A DNA stretch of 64,000 nucleotides from Lewinellaceae bacterium. Its GTDB lineage: Bacteria; Bacteroidota; Bacteroidia; Chitinophagales; Saprospiraceae. The stretch lies in the NCBI GenBank assembly GCA_020636405.1, contig JACJXW010000004.1, positions 868,001 to 932,000 on the forward strand, given 5' to 3'. Below the pieces are notes generated by a model. The model did not search any database. It saw only the letters and a list, made by a program, of their open reading frames with translations, and was not told where the DNA came from. Below are positions 16,783 through 26,184 of this stretch, piece by piece. Numbering within the stretch: position 1 is the first letter of the stretch; each line of letters begins with the position of its first letter. Made by a program: the position numbers and the translations under genes.

Positions 16783-17634
16783 CTACAGCCGCTCCTTCAG
16801 GAACGCCCAAGCCACCTGGTTGGCCTGTTGGGCGGCTTCCTCGTTATACCGGGGGCTGCTCGGGTTGGCGAAGGCATGGTCTGCGTCGTAGATGTGCGTT
16901 TCGACGCTCTTTCCGGTGGCCTTGGCCAGGTTCTCGAACTTTTGGGCCACCTCGGGGGTGATCCATTCGTCCTGTTTGGCGAAGATACCGAGGATGGGCG
17001 CCTTCAGAGGGGCGATCTCCTTGGCGTTCTGGACCGGCATACCGTAGTAGATCACACAGGCCACGCCCTTGTCGCCCGCCATGATGGAGGACTTCAGCGA
17101 CCAGCCGCCGCCGAAACACCATCCGATGGTGCCGATGCGGGCGCCTTCACCTGCTTTATTAATGGCGCCCTGAATGATGGCCCGGGCGCGTTCTTCCTTG
17201 ATGGATTGCATAAACTCACCTGCCTTGTCCGGATCAGTGGCCACCTTACCGTCGTACAGGTCGAGCGCCATAACGTTGGCATTGCCTAAGTGGGCGAACA
17301 GCCGCTCTGCTTCCGCTTTGATGTTGTCGTTCAGCCCCCACCATTCGTGGATGACGAAGAGGTAGTTGTTCGTCGGTTCGGCCGCCATCAGGGCGTAGGC
17401 GCTGCCTTTCTGCCCGTCGGGCGTGTCGAACTCGATCATCTGTCCGGTGCCTTCGAACTTCAGTTCCATCGGCGTCTCGTGGGCGCCTTTAAACTTATCG
17501 TCATCGGCAAACTGTGCCATATCGCTGCTGTCGGCAGCTTCGCCTTCGGCCTGTCCGCCGCTCTTGCCGCTGTTCTGGCAAGAGGTGAAAATCAGGCCGA
17601 GGGCCATTGCAAAAAAGATAAGATGTCTGAGCAT
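16783..17634 (-). CDS. dienelactone hydrolase family lipoprotein
   Basis: The 283-residue protein starts with a lipoprotein signal (FFAMALGLIFTSC, Cys19) and a low-complexity Gly/Ala/Asp linker. An alpha/beta-hydrolase of the dienelactone hydrolase family follows, with VIHEWWGLNDNI (oxyanion region), the nucleophile Cys173 in GWCFGGG, Asp222 in AKQDEW and His253 in DADHAF. The Cys-Asp-His triad is that of carboxymethylenebutenolidase-like enzymes, but the lipid anchor places it outside the cytoplasm, so the substrate is probably a cell-envelope or environmental ester. Transcribed convergently with the prolyl oligopeptidase. Confidence 0.92.
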   Translation of the reverse strand: MLRHLIFFAMALGLIFTSCQNSGKSGGQAEGEAADSSDMAQFADDDKFKGAHETPMELKFEGTGQMIEFDTPDGQKGSAYALMAAEPTNNYLFVIHEWWGLNDNIKAEAERLFAHLGNANVMALDLYDGKVATDPDKAGEFMQSIKEERARAIIQGAINKAGEGARIGTIGWCFGGGWSLKSSIMAGDKGVACVIYYGMPVQNAKEIAPLKAPILGIFAKQDEWITPEVAQKFENLAKATGKSVETHIYDADHAFANPSSPRYNEEAAQQANQVAWAFLKERL

Positions 17635-17765
17635 AGTGGATTTTTTTTATTGGAAATGGATTGTAATACAATGTACAGCTTAAATGAGGAGAATGGGGTA
17701 TTTGTTTACTGGGAAGGGCTGGAATAAGTGCAGGAAATTGCTTTACCTTTGTGGGCTGGAATAGA

Positions 17766-17874
17766 AAGCCTCCCCCTAGCCCCCTCCGAGGGAGAGGGAA
17801 TTCCAGGCAGGGTACCCTAAGCAGTTCTGCTTTAGCCAACTCCCCCTCCTTCGGAGGGGGCCGGGGGGAGGCTT
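17766..17874. repeat. 109-bp imperfect palindromic repeat
   Basis: The left arm starts AAGCCTCCCCCTAGCCCCCT and the right arm ends AGGGGGCCGGGGGGAGGCTT, pairing over about 30 bases with few mismatches. A smaller inner palindrome (AAGCAGTTCTGCTT) lies between. It sits 12 bp upstream of the E1 gene ATG. Similar C-rich/G-rich hairpins are frequent in Bacteroidota intergenic DNA. It may act as terminator for the upstream side and would be present in the 5' leader of the E1 mRNA if transcription starts upstream. Confidence 0.75.
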
Positions 17875-17886
17875 AAAAACAACGCC

Positions 17887-19890
17887 ATGACAAATAAAGC
17901 CATAGAACCGATCATTCAATACGACCGCGGACAGTTGTCCGACGGGCAATTGTTGAAGTTGTACCGGCAGTTGCTGACGCCGCGGCTGATCGAAGAGAAA
18001 ATGTTGATCCTTTTGCGGCAAGGCAAGATCAGCAAATGGTTTTCCGGCATCGGGCAGGAGGCGATCTCGGTAGGTTGTGCCGCCGCGCTGCTGGAGGACG
18101 AGCTCATTTTCACGATGCACCGCAACCTGGGCGTGTTCACTGTCCGGGAGATGCCCATGGAGCGCCTTTTCGCGCAGTGGCAGGGCAAGGCGCTGGGCTT
18201 CACCAAGGGCCGCGACCGCTCCTTCCACTTCGGCGCCATGGATTACGGTATCGTGGGTATGATCTCCCATCTGGGGCCTCAGCTGTCACTGGCCGCCGGT
18301 GTGGCGCTGGCGCACAAACTGGCGGGAGAGGGCAGGGTGTCTCTGGCCTTTACCGGCGATGGAGCCACCAGCCAGGGCGAGTTCCACGAAGCGCTCAACA
18401 CGGCGGCGGTATGGGGGCTGCCGGTAATATTCGTCATCGAAGACAACGGCTATGGCCTTTCCACTCCTTCCCGGGAGCAATACATTTGTAATGACCTGGC
18501 GGATCGCGCCAAAGGTTACGGCATGCGTTCGGTGACCATTGACGGCAACAACATTCTGTCCGTATACCAAACCGTGCGCAAGCTGGCGGAAGAGCTGCGG
18601 GAAAACCCCGAGCCGGTCTTTGTGGATTGTAAGACCTTCCGCATGCGCGGCCACGAGGAGGCCAGCGGCATTAAATACGTGCCCCGGGAACTGCTGGATT
18701 ACTGGGCTGCCCGGGACCCGCTCCGGAATTACGAAAGATACCTGTTGCAGGAGGGCCTGCTGAGTGAAAAACAGGTGAAAGAGATCCGCCAGGACATCAA
18801 AAATGATATTAATAAAGGCCTGGAGATCGCCTATGGCGAGGGGCCTATACAATCTTCTCCCGAGCAGGAACTGGCCGATGTGTACGCGCCTTTCCAAAGC
18901 CGGGCGGTGGCCCCGAAGAGCAACAAGAAGACGGAACGCCGGTTTGTCGACGCCATTTCCGAGGGCTTGCGCCAGGCCATGGAAAAGCACGATAATCTGG
19001 TACTGATGGGCCAGGATATTGCCGATTACGGCGGCGTATTCAAGATCACTGAAGGTTTTGTGGTGAAGTTCGGCAAGGAGCGGGTGCGCAATACGCCTCT
19101 GTGCGAGAGCGCCATCGTGGGCATTGGCCTGGGGCTGAGCCTGAAGGGGTATAAGGCCATGGTGGAAATGCAGTTTGCCGATTTCGTCACCTGCGGATTC
19201 AACCAGATCGTCAACAACCTGGCCAAGCTGCACTACCGCTGGGGGCAGCATGCCGACGTAGTCATCCGGATGCCGACGGGCGCCGGGGTAGCGGCGGGGC
19301 CGTTCCACTCTCAAAGCAATGAAGCCTGGTTCTTCCATACCCCGGGGCTGAAGGTCGTTTACCCATCCACTCCCGAAGATGCCAAAGGGCTGCTGCTGGC
19401 CAGCTTCGAAGACCCCAACCCGGTGTTGTATTTCGAGCACAAGGCCCTCTACCGGTCCCTTTCCGCAGAGGTGCCCGACGATTATTACACCGTGGAGATC
19501 GGCAAGGCGCGCCTGGCCCGGGAGGGGAAGGAAGTATCGGTGATCACTTACGGGATGGGTGTGCACTGGGCCCAGCAGGTGTGTGAAGAAATGGGCGTAG
19601 ATGCCGACATCCTCGACCTGCGTACCCTGCTGCCGCTGGACTACGAGGCCATAACGGAAACCGTCAGAAAGACCAACCGGGCCATTGTCCTGCATGAAGA
19701 TACCCTCATTGGCGGTATCGGAGGAGAGATCGCCGCCTATATTTCCGAGCACCTCTTCGAACACCTCGATGCGCCGGTGCTGCGCGCCGCCAGCCTGGAT
19801 ACTCCGGTGCCCTTCACCAGCAAGCTGGAGGAACAATTCTTGCCCAAAGCGCGATTCCGGGAGCAGTTGGTTCGCCTGTTGGCCTATTGA
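17887..19890 (+). CDS. 2-oxoacid dehydrogenase E1, fused alpha-beta subunits
   Basis: The 667-residue protein joins E1-alpha (about 1-330) to E1-beta (about 345-667). The alpha part has GQEAISVGCA, the thiamine diphosphate motif starting GDGATSQGEFHEALN and ending EDNGYG, and the phosphorylation-loop region RMRGHEEASG. The beta part has MGQDIADYGGVFKIT, TPLCESAIVGIGLG, MPTGAGVAAGPFHSQ and a transketolase C-terminal domain (LDLRTLLPLDYEAI). It decarboxylates a 2-oxoacid and passes the acyl group to E2 lipoate. The best guess is branched-chain 2-oxoisovalerate, though pyruvate or acetoin cannot be excluded. E2 and E3 are not in the window. Fused E1 is common in Bacteroidota. Confidence 0.92.
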   Translation: MTNKAIEPIIQYDRGQLSDGQLLKLYRQLLTPRLIEEKMLILLRQGKISKWFSGIGQEAISVGCAAALLEDELIFTMHRNLGVFTVREMPMERLFAQWQGKALGFTKGRDRSFHFGAMDYGIVGMISHLGPQLSLAAGVALAHKLAGEGRVSLAFTGDGATSQGEFHEALNTAAVWGLPVIFVIEDNGYGLSTPSREQYICNDLADRAKGYGMRSVTIDGNNILSVYQTVRKLAEELRENPEPVFVDCKTFRMRGHEEASGIKYVPRELLDYWAARDPLRNYERYLLQEGLLSEKQVKEIRQDIKNDINKGLEIAYGEGPIQSSPEQELADVYAPFQSRAVAPKSNKKTERRFVDAISEGLRQAMEKHDNLVLMGQDIADYGGVFKITEGFVVKFGKERVRNTPLCESAIVGIGLGLSLKGYKAMVEMQFADFVTCGFNQIVNNLAKLHYRWGQHADVVIRMPTGAGVAAGPFHSQSNEAWFFHTPGLKVVYPSTPEDAKGLLLASFEDPNPVLYFEHKALYRSLSAEVPDDYYTVEIGKARLAREGKEVSVITYGMGVHWAQQVCEEMGVDADILDLRTLLPLDYEAITETVRKTNRAIVLHEDTLIGGIGGEIAAYISEHLFEHLDAPVLRAASLDTPVPFTSKLEEQFLPKARFREQLVRLLAY

Positions 19891-20589
19891 CCTGCAGGTA
19901 AGTGGCCGGACAATAGTAGTTTCACACAGGCTGCTTCGGACTCAAGTCTCAAGTCTCTTTGTTCATAGGGTTCCGGGCAGATTGTTATATGGCTCTATTG
20001 TTAGATTGTTATTGTCCGGCCACTTATATGGGCTGAATTAGTGAATTAGCGAATGACTGAATATCAAGGGCTTAACCCCGGCTTTTCGTTCCACTATTTT
20101 TGTCCATGTAATTATCACTTTGTCAAATAAGTTAAATAACTTATCCCATGCTGCCCTCTGACTCCCTGAAGGGAGAACCCCTTCCCGCAAATTCCAATAT
20201 TGGTAGTATTGCGGGTGGCAGCTACTCCTTTAGGAGGCTGGGAGGCTGCGCGGCGAATGTCACTTTATTTCCTTGGGGCACTAATTATCACTTATATGGC
20301 AATATAGCCGGAATACTTCTCCGTAGGGCGTTTTCCCATCCCGCAGGGCATGCTTTCCACAGGATTTGTCAAGGGAGGTATAATTTTAAAGCTGCCCAAT
20401 TCGTTCCTTACCTTCGATGGCCTAACCCATGTTTCAGAAATACTCCAAAACCAGATAACCCTTGAATAATGGGGAAGGTGTTGTACAAAAGTTCAAATCT
20501 TTCCCGTTTGTGGTAGAATAGTAGAGATGTGATCTCTATTTTTGCCACCCTTATTCCCAATTATCGATCGTTTATCTCAATCCGGAAAG
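19891..20589. other. 699-bp gene-free stretch with short-period repeats
   Basis: I find no convincing gene. CAAGTCT heptads occur at about 19941-19957 and GAATTAG/GAATGAC-type units at about 20036-20065. GGCCGGACA at 19912 recurs inverted as TGTCCGGCCAC near 20015, forming loose facing arms about 100 bp apart. A promoter-like box for the next gene lies at 20537. An open frame at 20148-20465 has no recognisable features and is not accepted. Confidence 0.5.
20537..20544 (+). promoter_or_regulatory. putative -7 promoter box of the cohesin/SprB gene
   Basis: TATTTTTG matches the Bacteroidota -7 consensus TAnnTTTG and lies 46 bp before the ATG at 20590. TTTG at 20507-20510 is the nearest -33-like element, but the spacer (26 bp) is longer than usual. 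A 5' extended frame beginning at 20542 would start within this box and is therefore rejected. Confidence 0.4.
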
Positions 20590-23500
20590 ATGATAAGACA
20601 CTTTATTCTCTTCGCCCTCCTGATGATCGCCAACCTGCAGATGGGGGCGCAAACACCCAGGAACATAACCATTCGTGGGGAAGCCGGCGCGATGCGCGTA
20701 GTGCCCTGCACGGATAATAATGCCGGCACCATTACTTTCGACGTCGGCAACTTTGTCGGCCAGAGCAATGATATCAGCCTGGACACCATTTACCTTTGTT
20801 TTGGAGACACGCTGCCCGTACTTCATGATCAGAACGACGTGATCAATGGCGACCCCAATGTGGCCACGCCTCCGGGTATCGCCTATGCCTTTTACGACTG
20901 CCGCCCGACGGTTGATGGGCCTGACCTGGTATCGATCCTGGCCGACCCTTGCCTGAACCAGACGGACCCACTCGTGGTCCAGGGGGTTTCCATCCCTCAA
21001 ACGGATGGCATATGGGTGGCCGTTGACGATAACAACGGTAATGTAAATCTCGTCAATAGCGGCTTCCACCAGGAAGCTTTTAACATGGGCAACCCGGCGC
21101 CGATACAGTTCTGGTTTGCCCCCATTACGGTGGATAACCTGGCCATTCTGGCTTATGAGAACGGCGGCCCCTGTGTGAGCGTGAGCGTAGGCGAGGCCTT
21201 CTCCGTGGTCTATCTGGAGGCGGTCGAGGTTACGGAAACCTTCCCCGATTTCGGGCCGGGCATGCAAGGCGCGTTCTCCGTGAGCGGCGGACTGCCGGAG
21301 TTCCAAACCACCTCTACCTATTCGCCCATTACCATCACCCATACGTCGGGCAACGGCCTGACGGGAACCATACAAACACCCAACCCCGGGCATGGCGATA
21401 CCGTCCGGTTTACGGTACCGCGGCCCGGCGAATATGAGATTGTCGTTGAAGATGGTAAGAGCTGCGCCGCTATGGAGACTTTCTCGATGCCCGTCATCTT
21501 CAGTGCCGAGAATGCCAACGGCGCTCCCGGCGACACGATCTGTATTGAGATCACGGTAGATAACCTCGTGGATGTGACCAATGCGCAGTTCACCCTGAAC
21601 TGGGACCCCGCTGTGCTGGACTTTGTGGAGGTCACCAACCTGAATACCACGCTGCCGGCGCTGGACAACGGCGCCTTCAATACCAGTGCCATGGTCACCG
21701 GCCAGGGGCAACTGCCCTTCGCCTGGGCCGACTTTTTCGGCGCCAGCAACAGCCTCCCCGACGGGGCGGTATTGTTCGAGGCCTGTTTTGAGGTGATCGG
21801 TACTTTGGGGCAAACCACAGATATTTCATTTGGCAATGTACCTACGCCCATTCAGGTGGGCAATATCAGTAACACCCCCAGTATGTATCCCTTCGATACC
21901 ATACCGGGCAGAGTGACGGTCAGCAGTTCTGTTCTTCTGGTAGAAACCAGCCAGGACAGTGTAAGCTGCAACGGCCTTTCCGACGGCTCTTTCACGGTGA
22001 TGGTCACTGGTGGAGTGGGGCCCTACAATTTTACCTGGAACACTTTTCCTGCTTCCGGGCCTGAGAACGGGCCGATCACCATCGCCACTTCCGGGGGCTC
22101 GGCAACTGTGGGCGGCCGTACTGCCGGCGATTACCGTATCATAGTCACCGATTCCGATATACCGGCCAATATAGACACCGTTATTATTGAAGTGTTGCAG
22201 GGGCCGGAGTTTGCGGTCAACGTGGCCGAACTGGAAAGCCCTTCCTGTAACGGTGCTTCCGATGGCTCCCTTATTGCCAATGTGACGATCAACGGCGTGG
22301 CGGTGCCCAACCCCGAAGCGTTGTTCACCTTCCAGTGGGACGTGCCCGGCCAAACCAACAGGATACTGGCTAATATTGCGTCCGGCAGCCACAGTGTTAC
22401 CGTGACCGATGCCAATGGGTGCCAGGAAATCGACGGCGGCAACCTTTCTCAACCGGCCGTGCTGCAGATCCTTGCTGCCAATACGTTTGTCACCGACGCT
22501 ACCTGCACCGGCTCCATGGACGGCTCTGTGCTGGTGGGCGCTACCGGAGGGACTTCCTCCAACGGTAATTATACTTACGCCTGGAGCGGCGGCCTGGGCA
22601 CCATTACGGCCAATACTGCGCAAGTGAGTGACCTCGACCCCGGCGTCTACAACGTCACCGTGACCGATGACAACAACTGCACCCTGGTGGAGAGTTATAC
22701 TGTGGATGCGGTCAAAGCGTTGTCGATCAATTTGATCAACCTTACAGATGTCACCTGTTTCGGAGCTGGCGACGGACGCATCGAAGTCAGTGGAACCACT
22801 ACCGGGCAGCCTCCGTTCGGGGCGTTTACCTACAGTTGGAACACCGTTCCTCCCGGGGCGGCTTTCACCGGTGCTCTGGCCACCAACCTGGGTCCTGCTG
22901 TTTACGCGGTGACCGTCACGGATTCCGACCCTGCCGGGTGTGCTGTTTCGGATACCTTTACCATCGTCCAACCGGCGCCGCTGTCCATTCAGCAGATCGA
23001 CCTGCGCAATGAAAGCTGTGCCAACGGCGGTGGCGACGGGCGCATTGTCATCGGCGTTACGGGAGGCACTTACCCCTACAACTACAGTTGGACCGGCGGG
23101 CAGATGGACTCCATCGCCGTCAACCTTTCCGCTGGAATGTACACGATCGATGTGACGGATGCCAATAACTGTACCGCCACGCGGTCGTTTAACATCACAG
23201 CGCCCACTCCGCCTCAAGTTACTCAGCTGAACAACGATACCCTGGCTTGTTTCAATGATACCAACGGATCTCTATCCGTGCTGGCCACACCCGGCGGAGC
23301 CCCGATCCAAAGTTACAACTGGAGCAACAGTGCTACCGGACAGACGATCAACAACCTGTCGCCGGGAGCTTATTTTGTGACCATCACTGCCAACGACGGC
23401 TGCTTCACGGTGGATACGGCCCTGGTCGTGGCTCCGCAACCTTTGGTACTGGATAGCATCGTCGCCGCTTCGCCCAACTGCCCGGGCGATGACAACGGCA

Positions 23501-25254
23501 CCCTTACCGTTTTTGCCAGCGGCGGCACTATGCCGTACACTTACATTTGGGCCAGCCAGCCCACCAATGACACCTTGCAGTTCAACCTCTATCCCGGCCT
23601 TACGGCCGGCAACTATCAGGTGACTGTAGTGGACGCCAACGGCTGCGCTCCCTTGTCGGCGCTCGGAACGGTTGTCGACCCACCCAGTATCGTCCTGGAT
23701 TTCACCAACATTGCCGATGTAAGTTGTTTTGAGGGCGTATGCGACGGGGCAGCAACTGCTACCGCCATGTACAGCGATGGCACTGCCGGAGTGTTTGACT
23801 TTACCTGGGAATCCGGAGCTATGAATATGGACGTCATGTCTTCTTCGGCAACGGACCTGTGCAAAGACTGGCAAACGGTAGTAGCTGCCGACGCCAACGG
23901 GTGCTTCGGCCTGGATTCTGTGCTGATCCCCAGCCCGCCGGAGATCAATGTGGCGTCCTCCCTTTCCAATGTGAGCTGTAACGGTTTCGGCGACGGTACC
24001 GTCACCGCTATACCTTCGGGCGGCACTCCCGGATACACTTTCCTGTGGCAGCAGACCGGCGAAATAACGGCAACCATCAGCGGCCTGATCGCGGGTACTT
24101 ACAACCTGGTCGTCACTGACGCCAATGGCTGCCAGGAACCGTTGGAAGTAGACATTTCCGAACCGGACCCCCTCGTGATATCCGTCAATACAGCCGAAAC
24201 CCAGGACGTATCCTGCTTCGGAGAAGAGGACGGCATATTGGTCGTTACCTACAATTCCAACGATATGGTCAATGAAGTAGGGCCAAACCCCTATACCTGG
24301 TCGGCTAATATTCCTTTAGGGTCCACTTCTCCACTTGGGGTGGCGACCAATCTGCCCGCCGGCACCTACAGCGTCACTATTACGGATGTGGAAGGTTGCC
24401 GGGATTCCCTTACTTATACCCTGATGGAGCCGGAGGCGATCATGGCGGTCGTTCCCGACCCGGAAGACCCACCCTGCTTCAACTCGACCACTAAGGTCAA
24501 TATTGATACTGTATTCGGGGGGGCCGGATCCTCTCTGGCCGATTATCAGTATATGGTGGATGGTAACGGCATCCTTTTGCCCATCAGTGTGGCGGCGGAC
24601 ATCTTTGGCGATGGCGCGCACGATGTGGAGATCTTCGACCTGAACGGGTGTTCTACTGTCCTTCAGGTAGAGATCGACCAGCCAGACGAAATACTGGTTA
24701 CCTTCCCCGAAGACCCCTTCGTGGTGGAACTGGGGGATACGACGCGGCAGTTGCAGCCTATTATCACTCCATTATCTACTCAGGTGGACTCGTTCATCTG
24801 GTCTCCGGCAGACTATCTTTCCGACCCGACGGCCCGCAACCCCTTCGTCCGCCCGCTGGAATCTCTGGAATATGAACTGACCGTGGTGGACGTGAATGGC
24901 TGCGAAGGCTTCGGTAGTGTGTTCGTCGAACTGGATGCCAACCGGAACCTGTACATTCCCAACGTCTTCTCGCCCAACGGCGACGGCGTCAACGATGAGT
25001 TCCGCGTCTTCCCCTGCGTCGGCGTCACCCGGATCAACTCGGTCAACATTTTCGACCGCTGGGGCAACCAGGTTTACCAGAGTACCGATCAGGACGTAAG
25101 CAGCGGCCTGTACTGCATCGGTGGCCTGCCGCTGTGGGATGGCCGCTTCAAGGGCAGTGAGATGAAACCTGATGTTTATGTTTACATCGTTGAAGTGGAA
25201 TTCCTGGATAACATCAAGCTGGTTTACCGCGGCGATGTGTCCATACTGCGATAG
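20590..25254 (+). CDS. T9SS type B sorted surface protein with cohesin-like domain and SprB repeats
   Basis: A 1554-residue secreted protein. A signal peptide (MIRHFILFALLMIANLQMGA) is followed by an N-terminal region of about 280 residues, then a cohesin-like domain (about 303-420: GAPGDTICIEITVDN, FTLNWDPAVLDFVEV, LPDGAVLFEACFEV). About eleven SprB-type repeats follow, each opening with Cys-x-G/Asp-Gly (CNGLSDGSF, CNGFGDGTV, CFGAGDGRI) and ending with GxYxVTVTDxNxC. The last 100 residues are a gliding-motility-type C-terminal sorting domain (YIPNVFSPNGDGVNDEFRVF, VNIFDRWGNQVYQ, WDGRFKG). T9SS would carry it to the cell surface. SprB is the known motility adhesin of Flavobacterium; the cohesin-like domain suggests protein-protein docking. 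Confidence 0.93.
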   Translation: MIRHFILFALLMIANLQMGAQTPRNITIRGEAGAMRVVPCTDNNAGTITFDVGNFVGQSNDISLDTIYLCFGDTLPVLHDQNDVINGDPNVATPPGIAYAFYDCRPTVDGPDLVSILADPCLNQTDPLVVQGVSIPQTDGIWVAVDDNNGNVNLVNSGFHQEAFNMGNPAPIQFWFAPITVDNLAILAYENGGPCVSVSVGEAFSVVYLEAVEVTETFPDFGPGMQGAFSVSGGLPEFQTTSTYSPITITHTSGNGLTGTIQTPNPGHGDTVRFTVPRPGEYEIVVEDGKSCAAMETFSMPVIFSAENANGAPGDTICIEITVDNLVDVTNAQFTLNWDPAVLDFVEVTNLNTTLPALDNGAFNTSAMVTGQGQLPFAWADFFGASNSLPDGAVLFEACFEVIGTLGQTTDISFGNVPTPIQVGNISNTPSMYPFDTIPGRVTVSSSVLLVETSQDSVSCNGLSDGSFTVMVTGGVGPYNFTWNTFPASGPENGPITIATSGGSATVGGRTAGDYRIIVTDSDIPANIDTVIIEVLQGPEFAVNVAELESPSCNGASDGSLIANVTINGVAVPNPEALFTFQWDVPGQTNRILANIASGSHSVTVTDANGCQEIDGGNLSQPAVLQILAANTFVTDATCTGSMDGSVLVGATGGTSSNGNYTYAWSGGLGTITANTAQVSDLDPGVYNVTVTDDNNCTLVESYTVDAVKALSINLINLTDVTCFGAGDGRIEVSGTTTGQPPFGAFTYSWNTVPPGAAFTGALATNLGPAVYAVTVTDSDPAGCAVSDTFTIVQPAPLSIQQIDLRNESCANGGGDGRIVIGVTGGTYPYNYSWTGGQMDSIAVNLSAGMYTIDVTDANNCTATRSFNITAPTPPQVTQLNNDTLACFNDTNGSLSVLATPGGAPIQSYNWSNSATGQTINNLSPGAYFVTITANDGCFTVDTALVVAPQPLVLDSIVAASPNCPGDDNGTLTVFASGGTMPYTYIWASQPTNDTLQFNLYPGLTAGNYQVTVVDANGCAPLSALGTVVDPPSIVLDFTNIADVSCFEGVCDGAATATAMYSDGTAGVFDFTWESGAMNMDVMSSSATDLCKDWQTVVAADANGCFGLDSVLIPSPPEINVASSLSNVSCNGFGDGTVTAIPSGGTPGYTFLWQQTGEITATISGLIAGTYNLVVTDANGCQEPLEVDISEPDPLVISVNTAETQDVSCFGEEDGILVVTYNSNDMVNEVGPNPYTWSANIPLGSTSPLGVATNLPAGTYSVTITDVEGCRDSLTYTLMEPEAIMAVVPDPEDPPCFNSTTKVNIDTVFGGAGSSLADYQYMVDGNGILLPISVAADIFGDGAHDVEIFDLNGCSTVLQVEIDQPDEILVTFPEDPFVVELGDTTRQLQPIITPLSTQVDSFIWSPADYLSDPTARNPFVRPLESLEYELTVVDVNGCEGFGSVFVELDANRNLYIPNVFSPNGDGVNDEFRVFPCVGVTRINSVNIFDRWGNQVYQSTDQDVSSGLYCIGGLPLWDGRFKGSEMKPDVYVYIVEVEFLDNIKLVYRGDVSILR

Positions 25255-25297
25255 TTAAGTAGGCAGACACATTTAATTTACACTCCGTACAACTCGC

Positions 25298-25318
25298 GCG
25301 CCAATGGAAAATTGGCGC
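25298..25318. terminator. hairpin after the cohesin/SprB gene
   Basis: GCGCCAAT-GGAAA-ATTGGCGC forms an 8-bp stem with a 5-base loop 44 bp after the stop. No T-run follows, so it is only a candidate terminator. CAATTTTCCATTG at about 25341-25353 repeats the hairpin core in the opposite sense. Confidence 0.4.
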
Positions 25319-25407
25319 CCGAGAGGGCACTGTCGGGGTGCAATTTTCCATTGCGCTCCGACTTGAGCCCGGGGTTATCTGTAATCTAAATCTGTCCGGC
25401 TACTTAA

Positions 25408-25566
25408 GAGTGTGTTCAAATTTCAATGATGAGTCGAGAACGAGAAAATTTTGTTTCAGACAAGGCAAATTTTGCAGTCGGATGCGGGCAATCCGACGAA
25501 AAATTTAACGCCGGATGAAACAAAATTTGCCGTTCGTAGGCCATTGATTGAATTTTGAACACACTC
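25408..25566. mobile_element. MITE with 3-bp target duplication (copy 3)
   Basis: A 159-bp element in reverse orientation to copy 1, with ends GAGTGTGTTCAAATTTCAAT and ATTGAATTTTGAACACACTC, flanked by TAA on both sides (25405-25407, 25567-25569). By eye it differs from copy 1 at about six positions, so the two moved recently. It lies in the 930-bp gene-free stretch 25255-26184, whose remainder shows only a promoter-like box near 25892 and no recognisable gene. Confidence 0.9.
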
Positions 25567-25891
25567 TAAGTACCTGGACTGAAATGTTTAGGCATTTTGG
25601 TGCATTAGTGTATAGGTGGGGGCGCTTCTGAAAGTCCTCCAGGAGGGTTTTTAGATTATCCTCACCTATACATCTTGCTCTCAAAACTGTCCAGTATTGT
25701 GTGCTTCCTGCTTTCTGGCACATTATTTGACCTTGTTTAAAAAAGCTCGGAGAGGCTATCTTGTTAAAAAAGGCAAATATTCTGAATCTTTTTACCCTGC
25801 TTCACGTAATTAACCCTGGATTGACGCTCTACAGCCGGAATTTTGGCAGGATTGGCGGTTAGATTGGCAGGATACTGAAAAATTAAGTCCG

Positions 25892-25899
25892 TATCTTTG
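25892..25899 (+). promoter_or_regulatory. putative -7 promoter box upstream of first curlin-like gene
   Basis: TATCTTTG matches TAnnTTTG. It would give a leader of roughly 280 bases before the ATG at 26185. The closest -33-like TTG (25864) is 25 bp away, a little far, so confidence is low. Confidence 0.35.
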
Positions 25900-26184
25900 C
25901 CAGAACGAATAACAAAACAATCCCCCTTATTCCCCCCCTGATCCAATCGCTTGAGCTTTTTAAGCTCTATCAGAGGTATACATCTACATCCAGTATTGAA
26001 ACTTTAAATGTCCCCCGTTCAGCAAGATGCGTAATTGTCTGCTATGCGTACCCCGTGCTGTACCGCAAGCTTCCCGCCGGAAAACAGGTGAGGGAGCCTG
26101 TCCGGTTTGGGTTCCATCTATTTCATCGCCGGGCAAAAACGAGATCGCATCAACATTGATGACATTTAATAATAAAACCATTTT

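Noticed and set aside
20148..20465. Open frame in the spacer before the cohesin/SprB gene
   Set aside because: No domain, no signal peptide, unusual composition and no promoter or ribosome-binding context.
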